Positions 27,067 to 35,988 are shown, counted from the first letter of the stretch. The stretch is DNA of 64,000 nt from Aureimonas sp. SK2 (GCF_029813115.1 NZ_JAPZDS010000002.1:372001-436000), one strand, 5' to 3'. Numbers and translations are program-made. The notes: generated by a model from the sequence alone, not told the origin.

Positions 27067-28290
27067 TCAGGCGCCGTCGCCCCGCGCGATCCGCTCGCCG
27101 CGCCGCTCGTCGAAGAAGAACGGGCGAAGGCGCACGCCGACCGTGTTGCCCGCAAAGGCCGCGACGAGCCAGAGCCAGCCGTGCAGCGACCCGCTCGCGA
27201 TGCCGGAGAAATAGGCCCCGATATTGCAGCCATAAGCGATGCGCGCGCCGTAGCCGAGAAGGAGCCCGCCCACGACCGCCGCGGCGAGCGAGCGCAGCGG
27301 GATGCGAAGGCTCGGCGCGAACCGGCCGGCAAGGCTCGCCGCCAGCATGGCGCCCGCGATGATGCCGAAGTCCATCACCGAGGTGACGTCGGCAAAGACG
27401 CTGTTCGACAGGGCCTTGGCGTTGGCAGGTGTCTGCCAGTAGGCCCAGGCCGAGGGATCGAAGCCGATGGCTTGCGCGCCCTTGGCGCCCCAGAGCGCGA
27501 AGGCGGAGGTGATGCCCCAGGGCCGACCGGCGAGCGCGAGCGTCACGAAGTTCAGGACGGCGAGGGCGAGGGCCCCGGCGATCAGGGGCCAGGGGCCGCG
27601 CGCGAAGCGGGCGAAGCCCTTCGTGGCCGGCCGCGCCTCGGTCTCCAACGCGCCATGGCGACGCCGTTCGGCCCACACGGTCAGGGCGGCGATCGCGGCG
27701 AAGAGGGCGAGCGAAACGCCGATGCCGGGCAGGGGGCCGAGCGTGTGCACCAGCGAGACCGGCTGGATCGAGGGCAGCGCCAGCCACCAGTCGAAATGCA
27801 CCGTGGCGAGCACCGAGCCGACGATGAAGAAGACCAGCGTCACCAGCATGCGCGCGTTGCCGCCGCCGGCGGTGAACAGCGTTCCGGAGGCGCAGCCGCC
27901 GCCCATCTGCATGCCGATGCCGAACAGGAAGGCGCCGACGACGACGCCGGTCGAAAGCGGCGAGACGAGGCCGGTCACAGGCTGGCCGAACAGGGTACCC
28001 GCCCCGAGCGCGGGAAAGAACAGCACGACGGCGAGCGCCAGCATCGCCATCTGCGCCCGAAGGCCCCGCCCGCGCCGTTCCAGGATGAAGACCCGCCAGG
28101 CCGAGGTGAAGCCGAAGGCGGCGTGATAGAGCGTCAGGCCCAGCGCGCCGCCGAGCAGCAGCAGCGCGCCCTGGCGCGGACCGTAGGCTGCGCCCAGCGC
28201 GAGACTGCCGAGGAGAAGCGTCGCGAAGGCCGCAAGCCCCGGCGGGCCGGGCAGGACGGCGGGCGCGGGACGAAGGGTGGCATCGGTCAT
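27067..28290 (-). CDS. YeeE/YedE family transporter (thiosulfate/sulfur-compound uptake type)
   Basis: A 407-residue inner-membrane protein with about ten hydrophobic segments. It carries both cysteine-containing motifs of the YeeE/YedE (DUF395) family: MQMGGGCASGTLFTAGGG in the first half and ARIAYGCNIGAYFSGIASGSLHGW in the second. In structurally studied members these cysteines line a path for thiosulfate. The fused two-half length is that of the full-size family. An upstream dyad (28358-28372) may be its operator. Substrate is inferred from family only. Confidence 0.88.
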   Translation of the reverse strand: MTDATLRPAPAVLPGPPGLAAFATLLLGSLALGAAYGPRQGALLLLGGALGLTLYHAAFGFTSAWRVFILERRGRGLRAQMAMLALAVVLFFPALGAGTLFGQPVTGLVSPLSTGVVVGAFLFGIGMQMGGGCASGTLFTAGGGNARMLVTLVFFIVGSVLATVHFDWWLALPSIQPVSLVHTLGPLPGIGVSLALFAAIAALTVWAERRRHGALETEARPATKGFARFARGPWPLIAGALALAVLNFVTLALAGRPWGITSAFALWGAKGAQAIGFDPSAWAYWQTPANAKALSNSVFADVTSVMDFGIIAGAMLAASLAGRFAPSLRIPLRSLAAAVVGGLLLGYGARIAYGCNIGAYFSGIASGSLHGWLWLVAAFAGNTVGVRLRPFFFDERRGERIARGDGA

Positions 28291-28357
28291 CGGTCAACTC
28301 CAGGCGTGGCCGGCCGCTTTCGTCCGACCCGCCTCATTCATCGTGGATGATCGATAG

Positions 28358-28372
28358 ATAAGCCTCGCTTAT
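28358..28372 (-). promoter_or_regulatory. Dyad ATAAGC-N3-GCTTAT upstream of the YeeE/YedE gene
   Basis: A perfect 6-bp dyad with a 3-bp centre lies 68-82 bp upstream of the transporter start. Its ATA-N9-TAT form fits the general LysR-type box (T-N11-A), and a TATCTA stretch just downstream on the minus strand could be a -10 region. No LysR gene is adjacent, so regulator identity is open. Confidence 0.35.
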
Positions 28373-28508
28373 TGTGACCGCGAGGCATGACCATCCGAGT
28401 TGCCAGGGAGAAGCGGACGGCTTTTGCGTGGATCGGGCGGCGGGCAGGTCGTTGCGTGCGCGCATCGGCCTTCCGCCGACCTGCCAGCGAGCCTGCCGGC
28501 TGCGGACA

Positions 28509-29645
28509 TCAGGCGACGGCGTCCTGCCTCGGGCCTTCCGCGATCGCCTCACCCTGGATCGCGACCCGGTTACGGCCTGCCCGCTTGGCGGCGTAGAGCG
28601 CCGCATCGGCCCTCGTGATGCCGTTGCGAATCGTGTCCGAGCCCGCGATTCGGGAAACCCCGATGCTCGCGGACATGCGGACCGCCTGACCGTCGTGATC
28701 AACGCACCGCCCGGCGACCGCCTCCCGCAGGTGCTGAGCGGCGGCCTTTGCCGTTTCGAGCGAGGCACCTGGCAGCAGCACGACGAATTCCTCGCCGCCG
28801 GACCGTGCGAGGATCGCGGTCTCGGGCAGACAGGTCTCGGCCCGGCGGACGAATTCTCGCAGCGCCTCGTCGCCCGCGGCATGGCCGTAGCGATCGTTGA
28901 GAGCCTTGAAGTGGTCGAGATCGGCGACCATCACGCCCATCGGCCCGGAAGCCTTCGCCTCGTAGGCTCTGAGGCCCGCCAGGTTCAGGCAGCCGGTCAG
29001 GGCGTCGCGATGGACGAGCCGGTCGAGCCGGAGATTGTCGCGCTCCATCACCATTCCGAAGATGCAGGCGATGGCGATCGTGCTGCAGACCTGATCGGTG
29101 AGCGAGATGGCGAGCGTGACGTTTTCCGGCGTCAGGTTCACCGAGCCCCAGACGACGACGGAAACCGTGGTGGCGAGTTGCACGGCGAAGGTCGTGCCGG
29201 CCATCCATCGGAACGCCAGTCGATCCCGGTTGCGGCACAGGACGTAGAGCGGCACCTGGATGGTTATCGCGCAGCTGAGGACGAAGGTGACGAGTTCCGG
29301 CTCGCTGCCACCGGGAAAGGCGGCGAGGAGCAGGGCATGCACCAGCGGCGGAACCGGCAGCGACGAGAGCATCAGCTTGGAGAAGGGGCGTCGTCCGTCG
29401 AAGCCACGGAATCCAGCCAGGATGAGGAGCGAACCGGCGACCAGCAGCCCATAGGTGGGGCCTCCCAGGGCGGGATGGGCCTTCCCTGCCATCTGCAGGG
29501 CGAGACCGGCGGCAAAGACGAAGAACGCCGCGGACCACCAGCCGAGATAACGCTTCTCCACTCGCACCAGCCAAGCGACCGCGAGAATCAGGCAGCAGGT
29601 GACGTTGGTGATCGCGCTTGACACGTGGAGCGTGTGTAGGTCCAT
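28509..29645 (-). CDS. Membrane-bound GGDEF diguanylate cyclase
   Basis: A 378-residue protein with six or so hydrophobic segments in the first 200 residues and a C-terminal GGDEF domain (about 210-365). The domain begins with HRDALTGCLNLAGLRAYE, has the metal site VMVADLDHFKALNDRYGHAAGDEAL and the active-site loop as SGGEEF, an accepted active variant. KRAGRNRV closes the domain. No RXXD inhibitory motif is obvious in the five residues before GGEEF. It should make cyclic di-GMP at the inner membrane. It stands alone on the minus strand; the 113-bp gap upstream presumably holds its promoter. Confidence 0.92.
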   Translation of the reverse strand: MDLHTLHVSSAITNVTCCLILAVAWLVRVEKRYLGWWSAAFFVFAAGLALQMAGKAHPALGGPTYGLLVAGSLLILAGFRGFDGRRPFSKLMLSSLPVPPLVHALLLAAFPGGSEPELVTFVLSCAITIQVPLYVLCRNRDRLAFRWMAGTTFAVQLATTVSVVVWGSVNLTPENVTLAISLTDQVCSTIAIACIFGMVMERDNLRLDRLVHRDALTGCLNLAGLRAYEAKASGPMGVMVADLDHFKALNDRYGHAAGDEALREFVRRAETCLPETAILARSGGEEFVVLLPGASLETAKAAAQHLREAVAGRCVDHDGQAVRMSASIGVSRIAGSDTIRNGITRADAALYAAKRAGRNRVAIQGEAIAEGPRQDAVA

Positions 29646-29758
29646 CGCAGCAGCCCGGATCCGTCATTCTCGACCCATCATAAGGGCTCGGTCCGACGGG
29701 GAGGTTAACGACCGCGAGCGTCCGGGGGATTGCGGCTCCACGCACCTTCGGGGCACGG

Positions 29759-30916
29759 CTACCCCTCGGCGTGCCGAACTTCCGCCAGACCGAGCCAGCG
29801 GGCGAGAAGCTGCAGTTCCGCCTCCAGCGCCGCGCGCGTGTCGGCCGGGGCGTCCGGCTCCAAGTGCAGGGACGGCACCAGAAGCCGCGCGCCGGCCCTG
29901 TCGGCCTTGAGGTCGACGCGCGCGGCGAGGCGCTCTCCGTGGAGGAAGGGGAGGACGTAGTAGCCGTGCTTGCGCTGGGCCGCCGGGACGTAGATTTCGA
30001 TCCGGTAGCGAAAGCCGAACAGGCGCTCGGCGCGCGCCCGCTCCCAGACCAGCGGGTCGAAGGGGGCGAGAAGGGCCGCGGCCGCGACCCGGCGCGGGGA
30101 TCGCGCATCCTTGTGAAGGTAGGCGGCGGGCCAGCCCGGCACCGAAACGGACAGGAGGGTGCCGTCTTCCACGAGGTCGGCGACGGCGCTGCGCGTTTCC
30201 GGCGGTCCCAGCCGGAAATAGTCCTTGAGCTCGCCGAAGGTCGCGATTCCGAGCGCCCGGGCCGAACGCTCCACGAGGATGCGATGCGCTTCCCCTTCGT
30301 CCGGCGTCTGCAGCGCCAGGATGGCAGGCGGAATCACGCGCTCCGGGAGGTCGTAGACCCGCTCGAAGCTGCGCCGGCGCGTGCGCGTCGTCAGGTGCCC
30401 GGCATAGAAGAGCCATTCCAGCATGCGCTTGGGCTCGGACCATTCCCACCAGCCGGTGCGCCCCGTCTCGAAATCCGAGGCGCTCGAGGGTCCGTCCCGG
30501 CGGATGCGGTCGAGAAGCGCCATCGCCTCCGCTCGCCGCGGGCCGGCAAAGGCGCGCATGCCGGGGTAGCCGGCCTCGCCCCGGTCGGCCCGCATCATGC
30601 GCCAGCGCAGCGCCGGATGGAGGTCGAGGGGCAGGAGCGAGGCCTCGTGCGCCCAATATTCGAAGACCCGCCGCTCCGACGGCCGGCCCCAGGCGTCGCG
30701 GTCGAGAAGGGCGGTGTCGTAGGGGCCGAGCCGCGAGAAGGCCGGCAGGTAGTGCGCGCGGGCAAGGACGTTGACGCTGTCGATCTGGTGCAGCCCCAGC
30801 CGGTCGAGGTTGCGGCGCAGATGCAGCGCGCCCGCCCGCTCGGGCCGGCCCTTACCGAAGCCTTGTGCGGCGAGCGCGACGCGCCGCGCTTCGGCGGGCG
30901 AGAGGGACAGCGTCAT
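29759..30916 (-). CDS. YcaQ/AlkX-type winged-helix DNA glycosylase
   Basis: A 385-residue protein of the HTH_42 (YcaQ/AlkX/AlkZ) superfamily, whose studied members excise alkylated bases and unhook interstrand crosslinks. The characteristic Q-phi-D motif appears as HQIDSVNVLARAHYLPAFSRLG, and the conserved YDLPERVIP, ALLAPFDPLVWER and FGFRYRIEIYVPAAQRKHGYYVLPF segments are present. The ATG at 30916 overlaps the stop of the upstream pseudouridine synthase gene (ATGA), so the two are one transcription unit. The enzymatic call is by family. Confidence 0.88.
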   Translation of the reverse strand: MTLSLSPAEARRVALAAQGFGKGRPERAGALHLRRNLDRLGLHQIDSVNVLARAHYLPAFSRLGPYDTALLDRDAWGRPSERRVFEYWAHEASLLPLDLHPALRWRMMRADRGEAGYPGMRAFAGPRRAEAMALLDRIRRDGPSSASDFETGRTGWWEWSEPKRMLEWLFYAGHLTTRTRRRSFERVYDLPERVIPPAILALQTPDEGEAHRILVERSARALGIATFGELKDYFRLGPPETRSAVADLVEDGTLLSVSVPGWPAAYLHKDARSPRRVAAAALLAPFDPLVWERARAERLFGFRYRIEIYVPAAQRKHGYYVLPFLHGERLAARVDLKADRAGARLLVPSLHLEPDAPADTRAALEAELQLLARWLGLAEVRHAEG

Positions 30917-31692
30917 GCCTGCCGCTCCAGAAGGGCGCGCTCGGCCTCGGTCAGGGGGCGGACCGCGCCCTTGGGGAGGTCCCCGAGCGGGAGGTCGCCG
31001 ATCGAGACGCGCACGAGGCGCAGCGTCTGCGCGCCCAACGCGGCGAGGAGGCGGCGGATGTGGCGGTTGCGACCCTCGTCCAGCACGATCTCGGCCCAGG
31101 CGCTGCGCGTGCCCTCACGCAGCCAGCGAGCCGAGCGCACCCCGAGCCGCTCGCCCCGGTCCTCGACGCCCGCACGGATGGCAGCCAGGAGCGCGTCGTC
31201 GGCCGCGCGGTCGATCTGGACGTGATAGGTCTTGGGAACGTGCGAGGCGGGATCGAGCAGGCGCTGCGCCAGACCCGTGTCGTTGGTGAGGAGGAGCAGC
31301 CCCTCGCTCGCCTTGTCGAGCCGTCCGACCGGCGAGACATGCGGCAGGTCCAGCCCGTCGAGGCACTGATAGATCGTCTCGCGCCCCTCCGGGTCGTCGC
31401 GCGTGGTCACGAGGCCGCGCGGCTTGTTCAGCATCAGGAGCACCGGCGCCTCGGCGCGCACGGGGCGCCCGTCCACCTCGATCCGGGCGGTGGCCGCATG
31501 GGTGCGGTGCTCGGGATCGCGCACCACGCGCCCGTCGAGCCGTACGCGGCCCTCGCGGACCAGCGCCTCGCCCTGGCTGCGCGAACAGTAGCCGAGCTTG
31601 GACAGGACGCGCGCCAGGCCATGGCCGCCGTCGCCCGCCTGGCGGGCTCGGGCGGGTTGCGGACGGGACGAGGTGCGGTTCCTGGGCGGCAT
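30913..31692 (-). CDS. RsuA/RluB-family pseudouridine synthase
   Basis: A 259-residue enzyme that converts specific rRNA uridines to pseudouridine. After a basic N-terminal tail there is an S4 RNA-binding domain (LARVLSKLGYCSRSQGEALVREGRVRLDG), then LMLNKPRGLVTT and the catalytic aspartate in VGRLDKASEGLLLLTND. GRNRHIRRLLAALG completes the family signature. ATG 31692 is preferred over a longer in-frame extension because the extension is antisense-like low-information sequence overlapping the next gene region. Whether it modifies 16S or 23S rRNA cannot be decided by eye. Confidence 0.92.
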   Translation of the reverse strand: MPPRNRTSSRPQPARARQAGDGGHGLARVLSKLGYCSRSQGEALVREGRVRLDGRVVRDPEHRTHAATARIEVDGRPVRAEAPVLLMLNKPRGLVTTRDDPEGRETIYQCLDGLDLPHVSPVGRLDKASEGLLLLTNDTGLAQRLLDPASHVPKTYHVQIDRAADDALLAAIRAGVEDRGERLGVRSARWLREGTRSAWAEIVLDEGRNRHIRRLLAALGAQTLRLVRVSIGDLPLGDLPKGAVRPLTEAERALLERQA

Positions 31693-31751
31693 GGCGATCG
31701 GCGCGGCGGGTCTGTTCCTGATTGCGACGCCGCGACCCTCAGTGCAAGCCC

Positions 31752-32699
31752 TCAGGGCGCAGCGGGCTCCGGCGGGGCGGCCGGATCGGGCGCCTTTGCC
31801 GCGAGGTCCCAAAGCCGGGCGATGCGGGCGGCGAAAGCCTCGGGCGTTTCCGCGAGGAGCCGGCCGCAGGTCTCCGCGGCTTCCGCGCGCAGTTCGGTCT
31901 GGTGTCGGTCGAGGAGTGCCAGCACTATGTCGAGATCGGCTCGCGCGCCGAAGGAGCGCGGATCGGCCAGCATCTCGGCATGGAGCACGGCATAGTCGTG
32001 GTCGCGGCCGAGCGCGTCGGCCGCCCGGTCGGCCTCCTCGCGCAAGGGGGCGATCACGGCAGGCCAGACATCCTCTAGGAGCTTGAGGTGCATGCCGAGA
32101 TACTTGATCCGCTTGCGCAGATCGTGGAAGTCTTCCGCATGGCCGCTGCGGCGCGCCGTCTTCAGGTCGCGCCGGCCGCGGCGATAGTTGGCTTCGATGG
32201 CGGAGACGACCTGGCCGCGGTTGCGGCCGGCCTTGCGGCCGAGCACCAGCGCGTCGAGTGCCAGCCGCCCTTCCTTGAGGCTGCGGATCGCGGCGGCCGC
32301 CACGTCCTCGGCGCTGCCCTGCGCTTCGATCGCGGCCTGGCGCTTGAGTTCCAGCGCGGTGCGCACCACGGCGAAGGACGGGCTCTCGACCTCGCCGGCG
32401 AAGCGCGCCTCCAACCCGTCCAGCGCCTCGATCAGCGCCGTGCGGTCGCGCACGCCCGAAAGGGTGCGGCCGGCATCGCGATAGCGCGCGTTCTCCGCGG
32501 CGGCGAAGTTGGGTTCGGCCGCGCGCAGGAGACGCACCAGCCCCCGCAGCTTCTTCAGGCGCTTGCGGGCCTCGTGGACCGCCTCGTGCCGATTATCCTC
32601 GCCGTCCGACAGGTCGCGGACCGCCTTGTCGATCTGTTCCTGGGCGGCGCGCCGGATGGAGGCGTCGACGGGGATACGGGGGTCGAAGCGGTAGGCCAT
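31752..32699 (-). CDS. CHAD domain protein
   Basis: A 315-residue alpha-helical CHAD domain protein. The two characteristic basic helices are present: HEAVHEARKRLKKLRGLVRLL near residue 40 and DFHDLRKRIKYLGMHLKLL near 190. CHAD domains bind polyphosphate and often partner CYTH enzymes. Here the CYTH gene is the next one upstream on the same strand, 82 bp away, so the pair likely works on polyphosphate or another triphosphate. ATG 32699 was taken in place of ATG 32735 as it begins with the usual MAYRFD.. start. Confidence 0.9.
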   Translation of the reverse strand: MAYRFDPRIPVDASIRRAAQEQIDKAVRDLSDGEDNRHEAVHEARKRLKKLRGLVRLLRAAEPNFAAAENARYRDAGRTLSGVRDRTALIEALDGLEARFAGEVESPSFAVVRTALELKRQAAIEAQGSAEDVAAAAIRSLKEGRLALDALVLGRKAGRNRGQVVSAIEANYRRGRRDLKTARRSGHAEDFHDLRKRIKYLGMHLKLLEDVWPAVIAPLREEADRAADALGRDHDYAVLHAEMLADPRSFGARADLDIVLALLDRHQTELRAEAAETCGRLLAETPEAFAARIARLWDLAAKAPDPAAPPEPAAP

Positions 32700-32781
32700 G
32701 CTCTCCTCTGCGGCCGGAACGGCCGAAGTACCCATCTAGGGCGCAGCAGGGGGGAAACACGGCGCCCTGCGCCGGGAATCG

Positions 32782-33243
32782 TCAATCCGGGCGTCCGTTC
32801 AGCGCGAGGGCGGCGTTGGTGTAGCGCGGGTCGCGCGTCACCTCCCTGCCGATCCAGTCGGGGAGCGCCACAGGATGGTGAAGGGCGGGCAGCTCGATCT
32901 CGGCCATGACCAGGGGCGCCAGCGCGCCCTCGAAGACATCCACCTCGATCGTGAGATCGCCAAGCGGCACGAGATGACGGCGCTTGGACACGACTAGGCC
33001 GACGCGGGCAGCCTCCAGCTCGGCCGCGTCGGCTTCGGGGATGGGATATTCATATTCGCCGCGGGCATGGCCCGCGCCGGTCTTCACGGTCATCATGGCG
33101 CCTCGCCCTTCACGCAGACGCACCCGGACCGTCAGATCCTCGCGGACCGCCAAGTAGAACTGGCGTATCCGCGTCCCCTCGTCCGCCTCCTGGCGCCACC
33201 CGTCGCCGTTGAGGAGGAACTTTCGCTCGATCTCGATTCCCAT
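32782..33243 (-). CDS. CYTH domain protein (triphosphate tunnel metalloenzyme)
   Basis: A 153-residue stand-alone CYTH protein. It starts MGIEIERKFLL, the ExExK signature, and has the alternating charged beta-strand pattern of a triphosphate tunnel (TVRVRLREGRGAMMTVKTG, IEVDVFEGALAPLVMAEIEL). Such enzymes hydrolyse inorganic triphosphate or related substrates. It precedes a CHAD gene, reproducing as two genes the CYTH-CHAD arrangement that other bacteria have as one protein. Confidence 0.92.
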   Translation of the reverse strand: MGIEIERKFLLNGDGWRQEADEGTRIRQFYLAVREDLTVRVRLREGRGAMMTVKTGAGHARGEYEYPIPEADAAELEAARVGLVVSKRRHLVPLGDLTIEVDVFEGALAPLVMAEIELPALHHPVALPDWIGREVTRDPRYTNAALALNGRPD

Positions 33244-33408
33244 GAGCGTTCAAGGTCGCGCGCCGGCCCGTTCCGTCAAGCGCCATCAGTCGTCCTCAAC
33301 GAACAGTTCCTTTCGCTCGTTGCGGATGAAGGGGAGGGGCGCGAAGATCACGCAGGTCGGGCATGATCGTCAGGCCGACGCCGAAATCCGCCAACGGATC
33401 GACGCCCA

Positions 33409-33441
33409 AGAAAAAACCCTGCAGCCGGAAGGCGCAGGGTT
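33409..33441 (-). terminator. Second Rho-independent terminator, orphan
   Basis: On the minus strand AACCCTGC (33441-33434) pairs with GCAGGGTT (33422-33415) around an 11-nt loop and is followed by a run of six T. No annotated gene ends directly before it; cspA already has its own terminator 107 bp upstream. It may end a small RNA or act as an attenuator before the CYTH-CHAD genes. Confidence 0.7.
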
Positions 33442-33547
33442 CCATCTTGGCGGTGGTCGTCGTCGCGGTCCGCCAGTTCATCCGTGGTCGAAGCCGGGCG
33501 ACGGGATGATGCTGGCACGCCAAGCCTGCGCGGAGCTGGCGGCACGC

Positions 33548-33577
33548 AAAAAAAAGCCCGCCGATGGTTCGGCGGGC
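33548..33577 (-). terminator. Rho-independent terminator of cspA
   Basis: On the minus strand a 9-bp GC-rich stem (GCCCGCCGA/TCGGCGGGC, 33556-33564 with 33569-33577) with a TGGT/ACCA loop is followed by eight T. It lies about 40 bp after the cspA stop, the classic place and form of an intrinsic terminator. Confidence 0.9.
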
Positions 33578-33613
33578 GGGATCGCGGGCCACGCGGGGCC
33601 GGCTTTACAGGGC

Positions 33614-33823
33614 TCAGAGAGCCTTGAGGTTCTGCGCGGCGAGCTTGCCGGTCTTGCGGTCGGCGACGAGCTCGAAGCTGACCTTCTGGCCGTCCGTCAG
33701 GCCGTCGAGGCCCGAGCGCTGCACCGCCGTGATGTGCACGAAGGCGTCCTGACCTCCATCATCGGGGGCGATGAAGCCGAAGCCCTTGTCGGAGTTAAAC
33801 CATTTCACGGTTCCCGTAGCCAT
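33614..33823 (-). CDS. cspA: Cold-shock domain protein CspA family
   Basis: A 69-residue single cold-shock domain that binds single-stranded RNA and DNA. It has RNP1 as [10 protein letters not shown] and RNP2 as DAFVHIT, and begins [18 protein letters not shown] as usual in alphaproteobacteria. ATG 33823 follows an AAGGTG Shine-Dalgarno stretch. A strong intrinsic terminator lies downstream. The symbol denotes the family; which csp paralogue it is cannot be decided. Confidence 0.95.
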   Translation of the reverse strand: MATGTVKWFNSDKGFGFIAPDDGGQDAFVHITAVQRSGLDGLTDGQKVSFELVADRKTGKLAAQNLKAL

Positions 33824-34170
33824 GGGACACCTTTCTACGCAAGCGTTCGTCGGCGGCCTTCCGGCGCGCTCCAGTTTCGAATATCGCGATGAAACGGGAT
33901 AAGCAGGCGCCGCGCTGGCGGCGCAGGGCCAAACGTCCGGCCATCTCACGACCGCTTCGATATGCCCGTGCCCGAAGAAAAAGGCAAGCCGGGGTTATCT
34001 CTTCAGTCGGACAATATGATGTGTCATCGCCTCGCATGCGCGCCTCTGCCGCAGGATCTTCCTTGGGCGCCCACGCATTTGGTTACGATGATGGATCCCG
34101 CCTCGCCCCTCCGCCTCCCGTCGCAGCGTATGCGCCTCGAAATGCCCTCGCACCGCATCCAGGCCGTCTC
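33824..34170. other. 347-bp divergent gap between cspA and the GH15 gene
   Basis: This should contain the cspA promoter and its 5' leader (which in csp genes is often long) and the promoter of the GH15 gene. The stretch is less GC-rich than its surroundings around 33870-34020. A frame in line with the GH15 gene is open through most of it, so the GH15 start could be earlier, for example ATG 34036. No other gene is supported. Confidence 0.4.
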
Positions 34171-35988
34171 ATGCTGAACCGCGTGAAACCGGCACTGGAT
34201 CCCACCGTCGCGCTGCCGGGACGGCCGAAGGCCCTGCCGCTCGAAGCCTACGCGGCGCTCGGCGACGGGCGATCCGTGGCGCTGGTCGGGCTCGACGGGT
34301 CGATCGACTGGTGGTGCGTGCCCAACATGAACTCGGCCCCGATGCTCGATCGCATCCTCGACGAGGAGCGCGGCGGCTTCTTCTCCCTGACGCCGGTCGG
34401 CGACTACCGGGCGCAGCGCACCTACCGCCCGGACTCCAACGTCTTGGAAACGGTGTTCGAGGGACCGGGGGGGCGGGCGCGGCTGGTGGAGTCGCTCAAC
34501 AGCGGCTCGGGCGGCCGGCTGCCCTGGTGCGAACTGGCGCGCCGGATCGAGGGGCTGGAGGGCGAGGTCGCGTTCGAGCTGCGCCTCGTCTTCGGCACGC
34601 AGGCCGACACGATCTGCCCCTTTCTCTTCGCCAACGCCAACGCCACGACCTTCCATGCGGGCTCGGTGATCGGCCTCCTGCGCACCAGCGACGGCGTGGT
34701 GATCGAGGAGGAGGGCGACGGCGAGATCCGGGGCCGGGTCAGCGTCGTAGCCGGCGCGCGCGAGGTGGTCGCGATCGTGGCAGGCGAGGACGAGCCGCTG
34801 GTGGTCGAGGCGCCCGAGCGGATCGACGCCCGCATCGACGTGACCGACGGCGAATGGCGGCAATGGTGCGCCGGGATCCAGTTCGACGGTTCCTACCGAC
34901 CGCAGGTGATCCGCAGCGCGCTGGCGCTCAAGCTCCTTCTCTACTCGCCGACCGGGGCGATCGCCGCGGCTGCCACGACCTCGCTGCCGGAGGGGATCGG
35001 GGGCGAAAAGAACTACGACTACCGCTACGCCTGGGTTCGCGACGCGTCCTACACGATCAAGGCCTTCCTGCGCATCGGCGCCTCGGCCGAGGCCAAGGGC
35101 GCCTTTACCTGGCTGATCAAGCGGCTGGCCGAGCACGGCGCACTGGTCTGCTATACGCTGGAAGGCGGGCTTCTTGGCGAGGAGGTGGAGATCGACGTGC
35201 CGGGCTATCGCGGCAGCCGCCCCGTCCGGCGCGGCAACCAGGCCGCCGGCCAGCACCAGCACGGCATCTACGGCGACATCTTCGAGACGGCGGCCCGCTT
35301 CGTGGCGGGCGGCAACGTGCTCGACCCGCGCAGCGCGGCGGTGCTGGCGGGCGTCGCCGACCGCTGCGCCGAGACCTGGCGCCAGCCCGATTCCGGCATC
35401 TGGGAACTCTCGGAGCGCCGGCATTACACGATGTCGAAGATCAGCGCCTGGCAGGCGCTGGCGCGCGCGGTGGAACTCGCCGACGGCGGCCACATCCCCT
35501 CCACCTGCCGGGAGCGCTGGGCTCGCTCGCGCGACCGGATCGCCGCCTGGGTGGACGCCAATTGCTGGTCGGAGCGGCACCAGTCCTATGTCATGGTGCC
35601 GGGCGGAGACGAACTCGACGCCTCGCTCGCGCTCGCCGTGCGCTTCGGGTTCGACGGGCGCGACCGCCTGGAAAAGACGCTGCGGGCGCTCGACGCGAAG
35701 CTGCGAAAGGGCCTCTTCCACTATCGCTACCACGGCGTGGAGAGCCACGAGGGCTGCTTCCTCGCCTGTACCTTCTGGATCATCGAGGGGCTGGCGCTGC
35801 TCGGCCACCGCGACGAGGCGCGTCTGCGCTTCGACGAGGTGCTCGACGCGCTGGGCGACCGGGGTGCCGGCATCCTGGCCGAGATGGTGGATCCGAAGTC
35901 GCTCGCCTATCTCGGCAACATGCCGCAGGGCCTCAGCCATCTCGCGCTGATCCAGACGGCCGCGACCCTCGACGGCTGCGATCTCTGA
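34171..35988 (+). CDS. GH15 family glucoamylase/trehalase-type glycoside hydrolase
   Basis: A 605-residue cytosolic-type enzyme with an N-terminal beta-sandwich (LEAYAALGDGRSVALVGLDGSIDWWCVPN) and an (alpha/alpha)6 catalytic domain that starts at NYDYRYAWVRDASYTIKAFL. Further family segments are HGIYGDIFETAARF, DSGIWELSERRHYTMSKISAWQALARAV and MPQGLSHLALIQTA. Family members hydrolyse alpha-glucosidic bonds in dextrins or trehalose. ATG 34171 is the conservative start; the frame is open to 33889. The stop touches the convergent oiaK stop with no gap. Confidence 0.88.
   Translation: MLNRVKPALDPTVALPGRPKALPLEAYAALGDGRSVALVGLDGSIDWWCVPNMNSAPMLDRILDEERGGFFSLTPVGDYRAQRTYRPDSNVLETVFEGPGGRARLVESLNSGSGGRLPWCELARRIEGLEGEVAFELRLVFGTQADTICPFLFANANATTFHAGSVIGLLRTSDGVVIEEEGDGEIRGRVSVVAGAREVVAIVAGEDEPLVVEAPERIDARIDVTDGEWRQWCAGIQFDGSYRPQVIRSALALKLLLYSPTGAIAAAATTSLPEGIGGEKNYDYRYAWVRDASYTIKAFLRIGASAEAKGAFTWLIKRLAEHGALVCYTLEGGLLGEEVEIDVPGYRGSRPVRRGNQAAGQHQHGIYGDIFETAARFVAGGNVLDPRSAAVLAGVADRCAETWRQPDSGIWELSERRHYTMSKISAWQALARAVELADGGHIPSTCRERWARSRDRIAAWVDANCWSERHQSYVMVPGGDELDASLALAVRFGFDGRDRLEKTLRALDAKLRKGLFHYRYHGVESHEGCFLACTFWIIEGLALLGHRDEARLRFDEVLDALGDRGAGILAEMVDPKSLAYLGNMPQGLSHLALIQTAATLDGCDL

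Larger units (their letters stand above)
33244..33613. other. 370-bp gap with two Rho-independent terminators and a Thr-rich short frame
   Basis: The minus strand between cspA and the CYTH gene holds the cspA terminator (33548-33577), then about 100 bp, then a second hairpin with a U-run (33409-33441). Between them an ATG at 33481 opens a frame coding MNWRTATTTTAK... that runs through the hairpin. The arrangement suggests a small RNA or a transcription attenuator; I see nothing else here. Confidence 0.45.

Noticed and set aside
33296-33592. 98-codon minus-strand frame as a full protein gene
   Set aside because: It runs through two intrinsic terminators and has no family resemblance; only its short internal ATG segment is of interest.
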